This document shows, in pieces, positions 1 through 7,628 of a stretch of 12,753 nt of DNA (position 1 is the first letter of the stretch; each line of letters begins with the position of its first letter). The notes beneath the pieces were generated by a model that did not search any database, had not been told where the DNA came from, and saw nothing but the letters and a program-made list of their open reading frames with translations. This stretch comes from Clostridia bacterium (lineage in GTDB: Bacteria > Bacillota_A > Clostridia > Christensenellales > CAG-138). The position numbers and the translations under genes were made by a program. The DNA lies in NCBI GenBank assembly GCA_017394605.1, contig JAFPXU010000160.1, forward strand, positions 1 through 12,753, in the 5' to 3' direction.

Positions 1-6
1 ATATCA

Positions 7-636
7 GTGGCTAAAAAAGATAACGAAGCAAAGAAAGCTGCTCCCAAGACAAAGAATGAGCCCGTGTTTCAGACCGCCGGCGAGAATGAGATTCCGCGTC
101 TCAAGGAACAGTATCAGAACGTGGCCGTGCCCGCTCTGAAGGAAAAATTCCATTATGAAAACGTCATGCAGATCCCGAAGCTTGAAAAGGTGATCATCAA
201 CATGGGTCTCGGCTCCGACAAGGACAACCCGAAGGGCATCGAAGCCGCAGCCGCAGAACTCGGTCTGATCTCCGGTCAGAAAGCCGTCATCTGCAAAGCC
301 AAGAAATCCGTTGCGAACTTCAAGGTCCGTGAAGGTCAGAACGTCGGCGCGAAGGTTACGCTGCGCGGCGACAGGATGTACTACTTCGTAGATAAGTTCG
401 TAAACATCGTTCTCCCGCGCGTCCGCGACTTCCGCGGCGTATCCGACAAGTCCTTTGACGGACGCGGAAATTACGCGCTTGGCGTAAAGGAACAGCTGAT
501 TTTCCCGGAAATCAACTATGACGATGTCGACAAAGTCCGCGGCATGAACATTGTGTTCGTAACAAGTGCCAAGACCGATGAAGAAGCCAAAGAGCTTCTC
601 GCCCTGCTCGGCATGCCGTTTGCACAGGGTGCATAA
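7..636 (+). CDS. rplE: 50S ribosomal protein L5, with N-terminal extension
   Basis: L5 binds 5S rRNA in the central protuberance of the large subunit and contacts P-site tRNA and S13. The family core begins at about residue 30 (IPRLKEQY) and continues through [18 protein letters not shown] (residues 52-69) and the C-terminal half with LPRVRDFRG. This core is about 180 residues, the normal full length. Ahead of it lie about 29 extra, mostly charged residues rich in Lys, Glu and Ala. The GTG at base 7 is the first usable start inside the window. The frame stays open to base 1, so the true start and its ribosome binding site may lie upstream of the window; the 5' end is uncertain. The next gene, rpsN, starts 11 bases after the stop codon, with its ribosome binding site overlapping that stop. 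Family identity is certain; the start is not. Confidence 0.95.
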   Translation: MAKKDNEAKKAAPKTKNEPVFQTAGENEIPRLKEQYQNVAVPALKEKFHYENVMQIPKLEKVIINMGLGSDKDNPKGIEAAAAELGLISGQKAVICKAKKSVANFKVREGQNVGAKVTLRGDRMYYFVDKFVNIVLPRVRDFRGVSDKSFDGRGNYALGVKEQLIFPEINYDDVDKVRGMNIVFVTSAKTDEEAKELLALLGMPFAQGA

Positions 637-647
637 GGAGGATTATC

Positions 648-833
648 ATGGCAAAGACTAGCATGAAAAACAAACAGCAGAGAGAACCGAAGTTCAGCAC
701 GCGCGCTTATACGCGCTGCCGCATCTGCGGCCGTCCGCATGCGGTGCTCCGTAAGTACGGCATCTGCCGTATCTGCTTCCGCGAATTGGCGTACAAGGGC
801 GAGATCCCCGGCGTACGGAAAGCCAGCTGGTAA
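648..833 (+). CDS. rpsN: 30S ribosomal protein S14, type Z (zinc-binding)
   Basis: S14 is a late-assembling protein of the small-subunit head, next to S3, S10 and S19. The protein has 61 residues, the usual size of the short zinc form, whereas the zinc-free form has about 100. The zinc ribbon is visible as C24-X2-C27 and C40-X2-C43. The C-terminal sequence IPGVRKASW is characteristic of the family. The ATG is preceded by AAGGAGG at 635-641, which overlaps the rplE stop codon, so translation is probably coupled. No zinc-independent paralogue is seen in the window. Confidence 0.98.
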   Translation: MAKTSMKNKQQREPKFSTRAYTRCRICGRPHAVLRKYGICRICFRELAYKGEIPGVRKASW

Positions 834-846
834 GGAGGGAACGATT

Positions 847-1239
847 ATGACTGATACTATTGCAGATATGCTTACAAGAATCCGTAATGCTTTGACTGCT
901 AAGCATGACAGCGTTGAAGTTCCTGCTTCCACCGTGAAAAAGGCGATCGCACAGATTCTGGTCGACGAGGGTTATATCAAGGGTTTTGAAGTAACCGAAG
1001 ACGGCATCCGCAAGAATCTGAAGATCCAGCTGAAATACGGTCCCAACAAGCAGCGCGTGATCGTCGGACTCAAGAGGATCTCCCGTCCAGGTCTCCGTGT
1101 TTACGCACGGAAGGACGAGATCCCGAAGGTCCTCGGCGGCATGGGCGTGGCAATCATCTCCACGTCCCGCGGAATCATGACGGACCGCGAAGCCCGCAAA
1201 CAGGGCATCGGCGGAGAAGTTCTGGCTTACGTCTGGTAA
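847..1239 (+). CDS. rpsH: 30S ribosomal protein S8
   Basis: S8 binds the central domain of 16S rRNA (helix 21) and is needed for platform assembly. In enterobacteria it also represses the spc operon by binding mRNA near rplE. The start at 847 gives a 130-residue protein beginning [15 protein letters not shown], the normal length and N-terminus. It lies just after AAGGAGGG at 832-839. An upstream in-frame ATG at 739 lies inside rpsN and would add a non-family sequence, so it was not used. The conserved C-terminal block [20 protein letters not shown] is present. A 48-base spacer with no evident structure separates it from rplF. Confidence 0.98.
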   Translation: MTDTIADMLTRIRNALTAKHDSVEVPASTVKKAIAQILVDEGYIKGFEVTEDGIRKNLKIQLKYGPNKQRVIVGLKRISRPGLRVYARKDEIPKVLGGMGVAIISTSRGIMTDREARKQGIGGEVLAYVW

Positions 1240-1287
1240 GCAAGAACCTGCTATTGAACGAATAATGATGAAATAAGGAGTAAAAAA

Positions 1288-1827
1288 ATGTCTCGTATCG
1301 GAAAACTTCCTGTAAGCATTCCTTCAGGAGTGACAATTACGGTCGATGATTCCAACGTCGTGACGGTCAAGGGACCGAAAGGCGAACTGAAGCAGCAGAT
1401 GCCGAAGGATATGATCATCGAGCAGGAAAACGGTTCTCTGACAGTCAAACGTCCCAGCGATGATAAGGCACACCGTGCGCTTCACGGTCTGACCAGATCC
1501 CTGATCCACAACATGGTCGTTGGTACGACAGAGGGCTTCAAGAAGAATCTCGAAATCGTCGGTGTTGGTTACAGAGCCCAGATGCAGGGTGAAAACCTCG
1601 TTCTGAACCTTGGATACTCCCATCCGGTGGAATTCAAGAAGATGGACGGCATCAAGTTCGAAGCCCCCGCTCCCACTAAGATTGTTGTCAGCGGAATCGA
1701 CAAGCAGAAAGTCGGCCAGGTCGCCGCTGATATCCGCGCTACGCGCAGCCCCGAACCGTACAAGGGCAAGGGCATTCGCTATGAAGGCGAGCACGTACGC
1801 CGCAAAGAAGGCAAGACGGGTAAATAA
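1288..1827 (+). CDS. rplF: 50S ribosomal protein L6
   Basis: L6 sits near the base of the L7/L12 stalk, binds 23S rRNA close to the sarcin-ricin loop and supports factor binding. The protein has 179 residues, as usual for bacteria, and consists of two copies of the same fold. The start [12 protein letters not shown] and the C-terminal signature [14 protein letters not shown] (about residues 155-168) are textbook L6. AAGGAG at 1275-1280 precedes the ATG by 7 bases. It lies between rpsH and rplR in the standard spc order. Confidence 0.98.
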   Translation: MSRIGKLPVSIPSGVTITVDDSNVVTVKGPKGELKQQMPKDMIIEQENGSLTVKRPSDDKAHRALHGLTRSLIHNMVVGTTEGFKKNLEIVGVGYRAQMQGENLVLNLGYSHPVEFKKMDGIKFEAPAPTKIVVSGIDKQKVGQVAADIRATRSPEPYKGKGIRYEGEHVRRKEGKTGK

Positions 1828-1848
1828 GAAAGGAAGGAGTGACGAAAG

Positions 1849-2217
1849 ATGTTTAAGAAGATTGATAAGAATGCAATCCGCGTTGCACGTCATTACCGTC
1901 AGCGCAAGGACATTGTCGGTACCGAAGCTCGTCCGAGACTCAACGTGTACCGCAGCACATCCCACATCTACGCTCAGGTCATCAATGACGAAACGGGCAA
2001 CACTTTGGTCGCAGCTTCCACCCTGGACGCCGAAATCAAGGGTCAGCTCAACGAGAAGTCCAAGACCGAAGCTGCAGAGCTGGTCGGAAAAGTCGTCGCT
2101 GAGCGCGCTTTGAAGGCAGGGATCAAGCAGGTCGTGTTCGACCGCGGCGGTTATCTCTATACCGGCCGTGTCGCCGCTCTTGCTGACGGTGCCCGCAAAG
2201 CTGGACTGGACTTCTAA
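1849..2217 (+). CDS. rplR: 50S ribosomal protein L18
   Basis: L18 binds 5S rRNA together with L5 and helps attach it to the large subunit. The protein is 122 residues, within the normal range. A basic N-terminus (residues 1-25, including the [15 protein letters not shown] stretch) precedes [18 protein letters not shown] and the C-terminal [20 protein letters not shown], both family hallmarks. AAGGAG at 1834-1839 precedes the ATG by 9 bases. The downstream gene rpsE starts 12 bases after its stop. Confidence 0.98.
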   Translation: MFKKIDKNAIRVARHYRQRKDIVGTEARPRLNVYRSTSHIYAQVINDETGNTLVAASTLDAEIKGQLNEKSKTEAAELVGKVVAERALKAGIKQVVFDRGGYLYTGRVAALADGARKAGLDF

Positions 2218-2229
2218 GGAGGAATTGAC

Positions 2230-2736
2230 ATGCAGAATAGAAGATTTGAAAAAGAACCTTCCGAATTCAAAGAGCGTCTGGTTGCAATCAACCGTGTTGC
2301 AAAGGTTGTCAAAGGCGGCAAGAACTTCCGTTTCACCGCACTGATGGTCGTAGGCAATGAGAACGGCAAAGTCGGCGTCGGCCTCGGCAAGGCGTCCGAA
2401 ATTCCGGAAGCGGTTCGCAAAGGCGTTGAAGACGCGAAGCGTCATATGATCGAGGTCCCGATCGTCGGCACCACGATCCCGCATCAGGTTGAAGGCAAAT
2501 ACGGCAAAGGTCATGTCCGCATGATCCCCGCTGAAGAAGGTACCGGTGTTATCGCCGGCGGTCCTGCCCGTGCAGTGCTGGAAATGGTCGGTATCCACGA
2601 TATCCGCACCAAATCCTTCGGCTCCAACAACCCGAGCAACTGTGTCAAGGCGACCCTGAACGGACTGCAGCAGCTTCGCACGGTCGAGCAGATCGCGAAA
2701 CTCCGCGGCAAGACCGTTGATGAGATCCTTGGTTAA
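2230..2736 (+). CDS. rpsE: 30S ribosomal protein S5
   Basis: S5 lies at the mRNA entry region of the small subunit, next to S4. Mutations at the S4-S5 interface affect decoding accuracy, and those in its N-terminal loop give spectinomycin resistance. The protein is 168 residues. The double-stranded RNA-binding-like N-terminal domain includes [20 protein letters not shown] (about residues 21-40), followed by the S5 fold with [15 protein letters not shown] and the C-terminal [19 protein letters not shown] at 2216-2223 overlaps the rplR stop codon, suggesting translational coupling. No unusual residues were noticed. Confidence 0.98.
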   Translation: MQNRRFEKEPSEFKERLVAINRVAKVVKGGKNFRFTALMVVGNENGKVGVGLGKASEIPEAVRKGVEDAKRHMIEVPIVGTTIPHQVEGKYGKGHVRMIPAEEGTGVIAGGPARAVLEMVGIHDIRTKSFGSNNPSNCVKATLNGLQQLRTVEQIAKLRGKTVDEILG

Positions 2737-2749
2737 GGAGGACATTGCA

Positions 2750-2932
2750 ATGGCGAAAACATTGAAAGTTACGCTCATCAAGAGCCCCATCAGCAGTTTG
2801 AAGGATCAGCAGGATACCGTTAAGGCGCTCGGTCTCCACAAACTGAACAGCACCGTGGAAAAGCCGGACAATGCTGCCATCCGCGGTATGCTTTTCAAGG
2901 TAAAACACCTTGTAAAAGTCGAAGAAGAGTAA
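2750..2932 (+). CDS. rpmD: 50S ribosomal protein L30
   Basis: L30 is a small protein of the large subunit, present in most but not all bacteria. The start at 2750 gives the 60-residue family length, with [14 protein letters not shown] at the N-terminus and the conserved [14 protein letters not shown] (residues 23-36). The ATG follows AAGGAG at 2735-2740, overlapping the rpsE stop. An in-frame ATG at 2717 inside rpsE would add 11 residues foreign to the family and lacks a good ribosome binding site, so it was rejected. Confidence 0.97.
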   Translation: MAKTLKVTLIKSPISSLKDQQDTVKALGLHKLNSTVEKPDNAAIRGMLFKVKHLVKVEEE

Positions 2933-2949
2933 GCGGGAGGGTCTGCAGC

Positions 2950-3393
2950 ATGAAACTTCATGAATTAAAGCCGGCAGCCGGTTCGGTAAAAAGCTCAAAG
3001 CGTGTCGGACGCGGTACAGGTTCCGGCATGGGAAAAACATCCACGATGGGTCACAAGGGTCAGAAAGCCCGCAGCGGATCCAAGAAGAACGGATTTGAAG
3101 GCGGTCAGATGCCTCTGGCGCGTCGTCTTCCGAAACGTGGATTCCATAACAACTTTGCAAAAGAATACACAACAGTGAACGTCTGTGCTTTCAACGTCTT
3201 CGAAGACGGAACAGAAGTTACAGCGGAACTGCTCAAAGAGCAGGGTATTATCAAGAAGATCGAAAAAGACGGTCTGAAAGTACTCGGAAACGGCAAGCTG
3301 GAGAAAAAGCTCCATGTCAAGGCCGCGAAGTTTACGAAAGCTGCTGACGAGGCCATCAAGGCGGCAGGCGGCAGCGTAGAGGTGATTGACTGA
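2950..3393 (+). CDS. rplO: 50S ribosomal protein L15
   Basis: L15 is a large-subunit assembly protein whose long N-terminal extension threads through 23S rRNA. The protein is 147 residues. The glycine- and lysine-rich N-terminus is typical: [20 protein letters not shown] (about residues 19-38), then [23 protein letters not shown] at 2935-2940 precedes the ATG by 9 bases. The stop codon TGA overlaps the secY ATG by one base (TGATG), a common arrangement that couples secY translation to the ribosomal genes. Confidence 0.98.
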   Translation: MKLHELKPAAGSVKSSKRVGRGTGSGMGKTSTMGHKGQKARSGSKKNGFEGGQMPLARRLPKRGFHNNFAKEYTTVNVCAFNVFEDGTEVTAELLKEQGIIKKIEKDGLKVLGNGKLEKKLHVKAAKFTKAADEAIKAAGGSVEVID

Positions 3394-4673
3394 TGTTTAA
3401 GACGTTTATTAACGCATTCAAAATCAAGGATATCCGCAAAAAGCTGTTGATGACCCTCCTTCTGATCGTCATCTACCGTCTTGGATGCTTTATCCCGATT
3501 CCGGGCGTAAACGTCGAGTTGCTTTCTGAAGCGGTTAAACAGTACGATATCCTCAGTTTCCTGGATCTGTTGACCGGTAGTTCCTTCTCTCAGTTCTCTC
3601 TGTTCGCCATGGGTATTTCACCGTACATCACGGCGTCCATTATCCTGCAGCTCCTCACCATCGCGATTCCTTCGCTCGAGAAGCTGAGCAAAGAGGATGA
3701 CGGGAGAGAGAAGATCGAAAGAATCACCAGATACACGGGCATCGGACTTGCGTTCGTTCAGGCGATCGGCATTTTCGTCGGTCTCGAGAACTCCGCTAGA
3801 GCCGGCACATCCTATCTGACCAGCTCGTTCCCCAACTGGATCGCGCTCGGAATCATCGGGATCTGTGCGACGGGCGGTACCGCGTTCCTGATGTGGCTTG
3901 GTGAAAGGATCACCGAGAACGGAATCGGCAACGGTATTTCGATGCTGATCTTCGCGTCCATCGTTTCCAGAGTCCCGAGCACAGTGATCGGCTGGGTGCA
4001 GCAGCTCGTGACCGGTGTTATGCCGGTTTGGGCGTTCATCGTCATCATCGTGCTGGTTATCGCCATGATCGCGCTGGTCGTTTTTGTGGACCAGGCACAG
4101 CGCAGGATCCCCGTTCAGTACGCCAAGCGCGTCGTCGGAAGGAAAATGTACGGCGGGCAGAGCACGTATCTGCCGATCAAGGCGAACGCGAACGGCGTTC
4201 TGCCCCTGATCTTCGCCATGACGCTGATCCAGTTCCCGGGCATGATCGCTCAGTTCTGGCCGAACAGTGGGTTCTATTCCTTCTACACGAAGTATCTCGG
4301 ATCCACTTCCGTTGTGTATTTCATCGTTTACGCGATTCTGATCGTAGCGTTCGGGTACTTCTACTCGGCCATTACTTTCAATCCGGCGGAACTTTCTAAG
4401 AACCTCCAGCAGAACGGCGGATTCATTCCGGGCATCCGCCCGGGACGTCCGACGGGCGAGTATCTCGGCAAGATCAGCAGCAGGCTGACACTGTTCGGAT
4501 CGCTCTTCCTCGCGGTGATCGCCATTCTGCCAACGATCGCGCTGCGCTCTCTCGGCCAGACCACCGCGTTTGGTGCGACGAGCATCCTGATCATGGTCAG
4601 CGTAGCGATCGAAACGACGGATCAGCTCGAAAGCCATATGCTGATGCGTCACTACAAGGGATTCCTGAACTGA
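3393..4673 (+). CDS. secY: Protein translocase channel subunit SecY
   Basis: SecY forms the membrane pore of the general secretion and membrane-insertion pathway, working with SecE, SecG and the ATPase SecA or directly with ribosomes. The protein is 426 residues with ten predicted membrane segments, for example about 18-37, 68-92, 149-170, 212-232, 307-327 and 364-385. The family N-terminus (IKDIRKKLL then IYRLGCFIPIPGVN, the first helix and plug approach) is clear. The cytoplasmic loop RRIPVQYAKRVVG (238-249) and the loop NGGFIPGIRPGRPT (341-354) are the ribosome/SecA contact regions. GAGGTGAT at 3379-3386 lies inside the end of rplO, 6 bases before the ATG. It sits between rplO and adk, the usual place in Firmicutes. 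Confidence 0.98.
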   Translation: MFKTFINAFKIKDIRKKLLMTLLLIVIYRLGCFIPIPGVNVELLSEAVKQYDILSFLDLLTGSSFSQFSLFAMGISPYITASIILQLLTIAIPSLEKLSKEDDGREKIERITRYTGIGLAFVQAIGIFVGLENSARAGTSYLTSSFPNWIALGIIGICATGGTAFLMWLGERITENGIGNGISMLIFASIVSRVPSTVIGWVQQLVTGVMPVWAFIVIIVLVIAMIALVVFVDQAQRRIPVQYAKRVVGRKMYGGQSTYLPIKANANGVLPLIFAMTLIQFPGMIAQFWPNSGFYSFYTKYLGSTSVVYFIVYAILIVAFGYFYSAITFNPAELSKNLQQNGGFIPGIRPGRPTGEYLGKISSRLTLFGSLFLAVIAILPTIALRSLGQTTAFGATSILIMVSVAIETTDQLESHMLMRHYKGFLN

Positions 4674-4683
4674 GGTTAACGCC

Positions 4684-5301
4684 ATGAAGCTTGTTTTTCT
4701 CGGCCCTCCCGGTGCGGGAAAGGGTACGCAGGCAAAACGCATTGCGGAAACTAACAACATCGCGCATATCAGCACCGGAGACATGCTCCGGGCTGAAATG
4801 CGTGCGGGAACCGAACTCGGCCTGGCAGCCAAGTCTCTGATCGAGGCTGGCAAGCTTGTTCCGGACGACGTGATCATTTCCATGATCGAGTCCAGGATCA
4901 AACAGGACGACTGCAGGAACGGATTCCTCTTCGACGGATTTCCGAGGACCGTTGCCCAGGCTGATGCGCTGAGCGGACTGTGCGATATCGACTATGTCGT
5001 CAATATCGAAGTTCCGTCCGAGCGCCTCATCCACAGGGCTTGCGGCAGAAGGATCTGCCCCGAATGCGGCGCTTCCTATCACATCGATTTCTACAGCGGT
5101 GAAAACTGCAAGGAATGCGGCGCGAAGCTGCGCCAGCGCGATGACGACAAGGAAGAGACCGTATGGAACCGTATCAAGGTCTACGAGGAACAGACCGCTC
5201 CTCTGATTGCCTATTACACGGAACGCGGCAAGATCGTGACCGTTAACGGTGATCAGGAGATCGATGATGTGACCGCGGATATTGGGAAAGCACTGAAATG
5301 A
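4684..5301 (+). CDS. adk: Adenylate kinase, zinc-lid type
   Basis: Adenylate kinase interconverts ATP + AMP with two ADP in the cytoplasm. The P-loop GPPGAGKGT is at residues 7-15, the AMP-binding segment STGDMLRAEM at 30-39 and FDGFPRT at 83-89. The lid domain carries a zinc site built from C125-X2-C128 and C142-X2-C145, as in Gram-positive enzymes. At 205 residues it is somewhat shorter than the usual 210-217, and the shortening seems to lie in the lid and C-terminus. The ribosome binding site is weak (GAGGTT at the secY stop). Its stop overlaps the map start in ATGA, so the two are translationally coupled. Confidence 0.98.
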   Translation: MKLVFLGPPGAGKGTQAKRIAETNNIAHISTGDMLRAEMRAGTELGLAAKSLIEAGKLVPDDVIISMIESRIKQDDCRNGFLFDGFPRTVAQADALSGLCDIDYVVNIEVPSERLIHRACGRRICPECGASYHIDFYSGENCKECGAKLRQRDDDKEETVWNRIKVYEEQTAPLIAYYTERGKIVTVNGDQEIDDVTADIGKALK

Positions 5302-6062
5302 TTACGATTAAATCAGCGTCCGACATTGAAAAGATGGACGTTGCCGGCAGAATCGTTGAGGAGACCCTGAACCTGATGGGCGAAATGGTCCGCGTAGGGA
5401 TCAGCACCTCCGATCTGAATCACGAAGCCGACGCTTTCATCCGCTCAAAAGGAGCGATTCCCTCGTTTTTGAACTACAGCGGTTATCCCAAGAGCATCTG
5501 CACTTCTGTGAATGAACAGGTCGTGCACGGCATTCCCGGTCACTACAGACTCAAGGACGGCGATATCATTTCCGTAGACGTCGGCGCGGTGATCAACGGA
5601 TTTCACGGAGACGCTGCGAGAACGTTTCTTGTCGGAAATGTTCCCGATGAAGTCGCAAAGCTCGTCGAAGTAACGAAAGAATGCTTTTTTGAAGGCATCA
5701 AGTACGCGAAGGTGGGGTACCGGCTCGGAGATATCGGGCACGCGATCCAGGAACACGCGGAATCGCACGGATACGGCGTTGTGCGCGAGATGATCGGACA
5801 CGGCATAGGACGCGAGATGCATGAAGAACCCGATGTTCCGAATTACGGCAGAGCGGGTCACGGCATCCGTCTGGAAGCCGGTATGACGATCGCGGTCGAA
5901 CCGATGATCACGCTGGGATCTTACAGGATCCTGCAGTTGTCTGACGGCTGGACGATCGTAACAGCGGACGGAAAGCCTTCCGCGCATTACGAGAATTCAC
6001 TTGCGATCACAGACGGCGAACCGAGATTGCTCACGCTGCATGAAGAGGTGACACGCGCATGA
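5298..6062 (+). CDS. map: Methionine aminopeptidase, type I
   Basis: Map removes the initiator methionine from nascent proteins when the second residue is small. The protein has 254 residues in the pita-bread fold without an N-terminal extension. All five metal ligands of the family can be placed: D94 (SVDVGA), D105 (HGDAART), H168 (IGHGIG), E201 (AVEPM) and E232 (HYENS). The substrate-contacting histidines H77 (VVHGIP) and H175 (EMHEEP) are also present. The start codon overlaps the adk stop by four bases (ATGA), and its own stop overlaps the next gene in the same way, forming a three-gene coupled run. The adk-map pair is a standard partnership in Firmicutes ribosomal clusters. Confidence 0.98.
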   Translation: MITIKSASDIEKMDVAGRIVEETLNLMGEMVRVGISTSDLNHEADAFIRSKGAIPSFLNYSGYPKSICTSVNEQVVHGIPGHYRLKDGDIISVDVGAVINGFHGDAARTFLVGNVPDEVAKLVEVTKECFFEGIKYAKVGYRLGDIGHAIQEHAESHGYGVVREMIGHGIGREMHEEPDVPNYGRAGHGIRLEAGMTIAVEPMITLGSYRILQLSDGWTIVTADGKPSAHYENSLAITDGEPRLLTLHEEVTRA

Positions 6063-6352
6063 CCGAACATTGTCTGGGCAGAGCAGTGACCTCGAAAGCG
6101 GGGAGAGACAAGGGACGTACTTTCCTGATCGTCGGTATCGCGGATGACAACCATGTGCTCCTCGCCGACGGCGAGACAAGAAAGCTTGCGAACCCAAAGA
6201 AGAAGAAGCTTAAGCATCTCAGGATCGAACAAGATGTTTCCGAAAGCATCTGTGAGAAACTGACGGAAGGAAAGAAAGTGTTTGACGCGGAAGTGCGGAA
6301 AGCCATTCTGACCTTCGGATACAACTCAGATCAGAATCAGCAGGAGGGTTAG
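6059..6352 (+). CDS. KOW-domain RNA-binding protein (L14e-like)
   Basis: This 97-residue protein occupies the map-infA interval, where many Firmicutes carry a small KOW-domain protein annotated as L14e/L6e/L27e-like (I recall ybzG in B. subtilis at this spot). The KOW-type beta-barrel is seen at residues 6-33 ([14 protein letters not shown] then [16 protein letters not shown]), followed by a basic patch, [12 protein letters not shown] (45-56). The C-terminal 40 residues are acidic or mixed and look less structured. It starts four bases inside map (ATGA) after AGAGGTGA at 6044-6051. An RNA- or ribosome-associated role is inferred from the domain and context; its exact function is not known to me. 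Confidence 0.88.
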   Translation: MTEHCLGRAVTSKAGRDKGRTFLIVGIADDNHVLLADGETRKLANPKKKKLKHLRIEQDVSESICEKLTEGKKVFDAEVRKAILTFGYNSDQNQQEG

Positions 6353-6353
6353 T

Positions 6354-6584
6354 TTGAAAGAGAGCGTTAAAGAAGGCGTAATTGAAGTTGAAGGCGTAGT
6401 CTCAGAAGCGCATCCGAACGCGATGTTCGAAGTTAAGCTTCAGAACGGGCATACGATACTTGCTACGATTTCCGGGAAACTCAGAATGAATTTCATCCGA
6501 ATCCTTCCCGGCGACAAAGTAACAGTAGAACTTTCACCATATGATTTGACCCGCGGAAGAATCACCTGGCGCGGAAAGAATTGA
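6354..6584 (+). CDS. infA: Translation initiation factor IF-1 (TTG start)
   Basis: IF-1 is a single OB-fold protein that occupies the A site of the small subunit during initiation and supports IF-2 and IF-3. The conserved sequence [20 protein letters not shown] is at residues 9-28, with [31 protein letters not shown] near the C-terminus (residues 43-73). The total of 76 residues is about four more than usual. No ATG lies near the expected N-terminus: the first in-frame ATG falls inside the domain at residue 24. The TTG at 6354 sits 5 bases after AGGAGGG (6342-6348), so it is almost certainly the start. It begins 1 base after the stop of the KOW gene and leads into rpmJ. Confidence 0.96.
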   Translation: MKESVKEGVIEVEGVVSEAHPNAMFEVKLQNGHTILATISGKLRMNFIRILPGDKVTVELSPYDLTRGRITWRGKN

Positions 6585-6606
6585 AACATCTGAAAGGAGA
6601 AAGACA

Positions 6607-6720
6607 ATGAAAGTCAGACCGTCTGTTAAACCCATGTGCGAGAAGTGCAAGATCATTAAGAGAAAAGGTCGCGTCATGGTTATCTGCGAGAATCCGAAGC
6701 ATAAACAGAAACAGGGTTAA
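6607..6720 (+). CDS. rpmJ: 50S ribosomal protein L36, zinc form
   Basis: L36 is the smallest large-subunit protein, bound to 23S rRNA near the stalk base. The 37-residue sequence starts [15 protein letters not shown] and ends KHKQKQG, the standard length. Zinc ligands are C11, C14, C27 and H32 (the C-X2-C-X12-C-X4-H ribbon of the C+ form). AAGGAG at 6594-6599 precedes the ATG by 7 bases. The infA-rpmJ-rpsM order is typical of Firmicutes. A 107-base structured gap follows. Confidence 0.97.
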   Translation: MKVRPSVKPMCEKCKIIKRKGRVMVICENPKHKQKQG

Positions 6721-6732
6721 GCGAAAATAATG

Positions 6733-6776
6733 CTTGCCGGGCGGCTGTGCAGAAGGATCTTCTGCTTTCCGGCAGG
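6733..6776 (+). promoter_or_regulatory. Two-part hairpin in the rpmJ-rpsM leader, candidate autoregulatory site
   Basis: Outer arms 6733-6740 (CTTGCCGG) and 6769-6776 (CCGGCAGG) pair over 8 positions, including one G-T wobble. Inner arms 6749-6755 (GCAGAAG) and 6759-6765 (CTTCTGC) pair perfectly over 7 with the loop GAT. Eight unpaired bases on the left and three on the right separate the stems. No T-run follows, so it is not a normal intrinsic terminator. It lies 52 bases before the rpsM start, in the longest gap of the ribosomal gene run. In E. coli the alpha operon (rpsM-rpsK-rpsD-rpoA-rplQ) is repressed by S4 binding a leader structure just here. A similar role is inference only; RNA processing is another possibility. 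Confidence 0.5.
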
Positions 6777-6827
6777 ATAACATATATAAGACAACTTACA
6801 AACTTTAAATGGAGGTATAGGAACAAT

Positions 6828-7196
6828 ATGGCACGTATTGCTGGCGTTGACCTCCCGAGAGATAAGAGGGTTGAAATCGGTTTAACCTACATCTTCGGTA
6901 TCGGTCGCAAAACTGCTCAGGATATCCTTGCTAACACCGGTGTCGATCCTGACATCCGTGTTCGCGATCTTTCCGAGAGCGATGTCAACAAGCTCAGAGA
7001 ATATATCGACCACAACATAAAGGTTGAGGGCGATTTGAGACGTGAGACCTCAATGAGTATCAAACGTCTGATTGAAAACGGATGCTACAGAGGTGTCCGT
7101 CACCGTAAAGGACTGCCCGTACGCGGACAGAGCACGAAACAGAATGCCCGCACCCGCAAGGGACCGAAGCGTACGCAGGGCGGCAGAAAGAAATAA
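6828..7196 (+). CDS. rpsM: 30S ribosomal protein S13
   Basis: S13 is a small-subunit head protein that contacts L5 (bridge B1b) and P-site tRNA. The start at 6828 gives 122 residues with the family N-terminus [21 protein letters not shown] in standard form and the basic C-terminal tail around [11 protein letters not shown]. The helix-two-turn-helix region [12 protein letters not shown] is at about residues 23-34. An upstream in-frame ATG at 6747 would translate the structured leader and is not used. GGAGG at 6811-6815 is 12 bases from the ATG, rather far; AGGAA at 6819-6823 is closer but weaker. That loose spacing fits a controlled start, though this is inference. Confidence 0.97.
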   Translation: MARIAGVDLPRDKRVEIGLTYIFGIGRKTAQDILANTGVDPDIRVRDLSESDVNKLREYIDHNIKVEGDLRRETSMSIKRLIENGCYRGVRHRKGLPVRGQSTKQNARTRKGPKRTQGGRKK

Positions 7197-7211
7197 GGGA
7201 GGTAGCAAGTT

Positions 7212-7613
7212 ATGGCAACTAAGATCAAAAAGACCGCGACTTCCCGCAAACGTCGTGAGAAGAAAAATGTTGAGCGTGGTCAGGCTCATATCCGTTCGTC
7301 TTTCAACAATACGCTTGTTACGATCACGGATATGCAGGGCAATGCCATTTCCTGGTCCAGCGCAGGTTCACTCGGTTTCCGCGGATCCAAGAAATCCACA
7401 CCGTTCGCAGCGCAGTCCGCAGCTGAGACAGCCGCACGCGGTGCTGTGGAGCATGGCATGAGAACCGTGGAAGTTTATGTTCAGGGTCCCGGATCCGGCC
7501 GTGAGAGCGCGATCCGCGCGCTTCAGACCGCTGGCCTCGAAGTGAACATGATCAAGGACGTGACGCCCATCCCGCATAACGGATGCCGTCCGCCGAAACG
7601 TAGAAGAGTTTAA
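7212..7613 (+). CDS. rpsK: 30S ribosomal protein S11
   Basis: S11 forms part of the platform of the small subunit near the 3' end of 16S rRNA and the mRNA exit. The protein is 133 residues. It has the basic N-terminal extension (residues 1-20), then [18 protein letters not shown] and the signature C-terminus [25 protein letters not shown] at 7197-7203, directly after the rpsM stop, precedes the ATG by 8 bases. The order rpsM-rpsK-rpsD is the usual alpha-operon order. Confidence 0.98.
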   Translation: MATKIKKTATSRKRREKKNVERGQAHIRSSFNNTLVTITDMQGNAISWSSAGSLGFRGSKKSTPFAAQSAAETAARGAVEHGMRTVEVYVQGPGSGRESAIRALQTAGLEVNMIKDVTPIPHNGCRPPKRRRV

Positions 7614-7628
7614 GGAGGGGAAACAGCT

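Noticed and set aside
739..846. Upstream start for S8 inside rpsN
   Set aside because: It would add 36 foreign residues; the ATG at 847 has the strong ribosome binding site and the family N-terminus.
1324..2790. 488-codon open frame on the minus strand across rplF, rplR and rpsE
   Set aside because: It lies antisense to three certain ribosomal genes, resembles no family, and arises because their codon use avoids the triplets that read as stops on the other strand.
3618..4901. 427-codon minus-strand frame across secY and adk
   Set aside because: Antisense shadow; low-complexity Arg/Asp-rich translation with no recognisable domain and no ribosome binding site noticed.
6783..6790. TATATAAG before rpsM as a promoter -10
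   Set aside because: No acceptable -35 lies 16-18 bases upstream, so an internal promoter is not supported by sequence alone.
6747..6827. Upstream start for S13 inside the leader
   Set aside because: The added 27 residues are not part of S13 and the ATG lies inside a stable hairpin with no good ribosome binding site.
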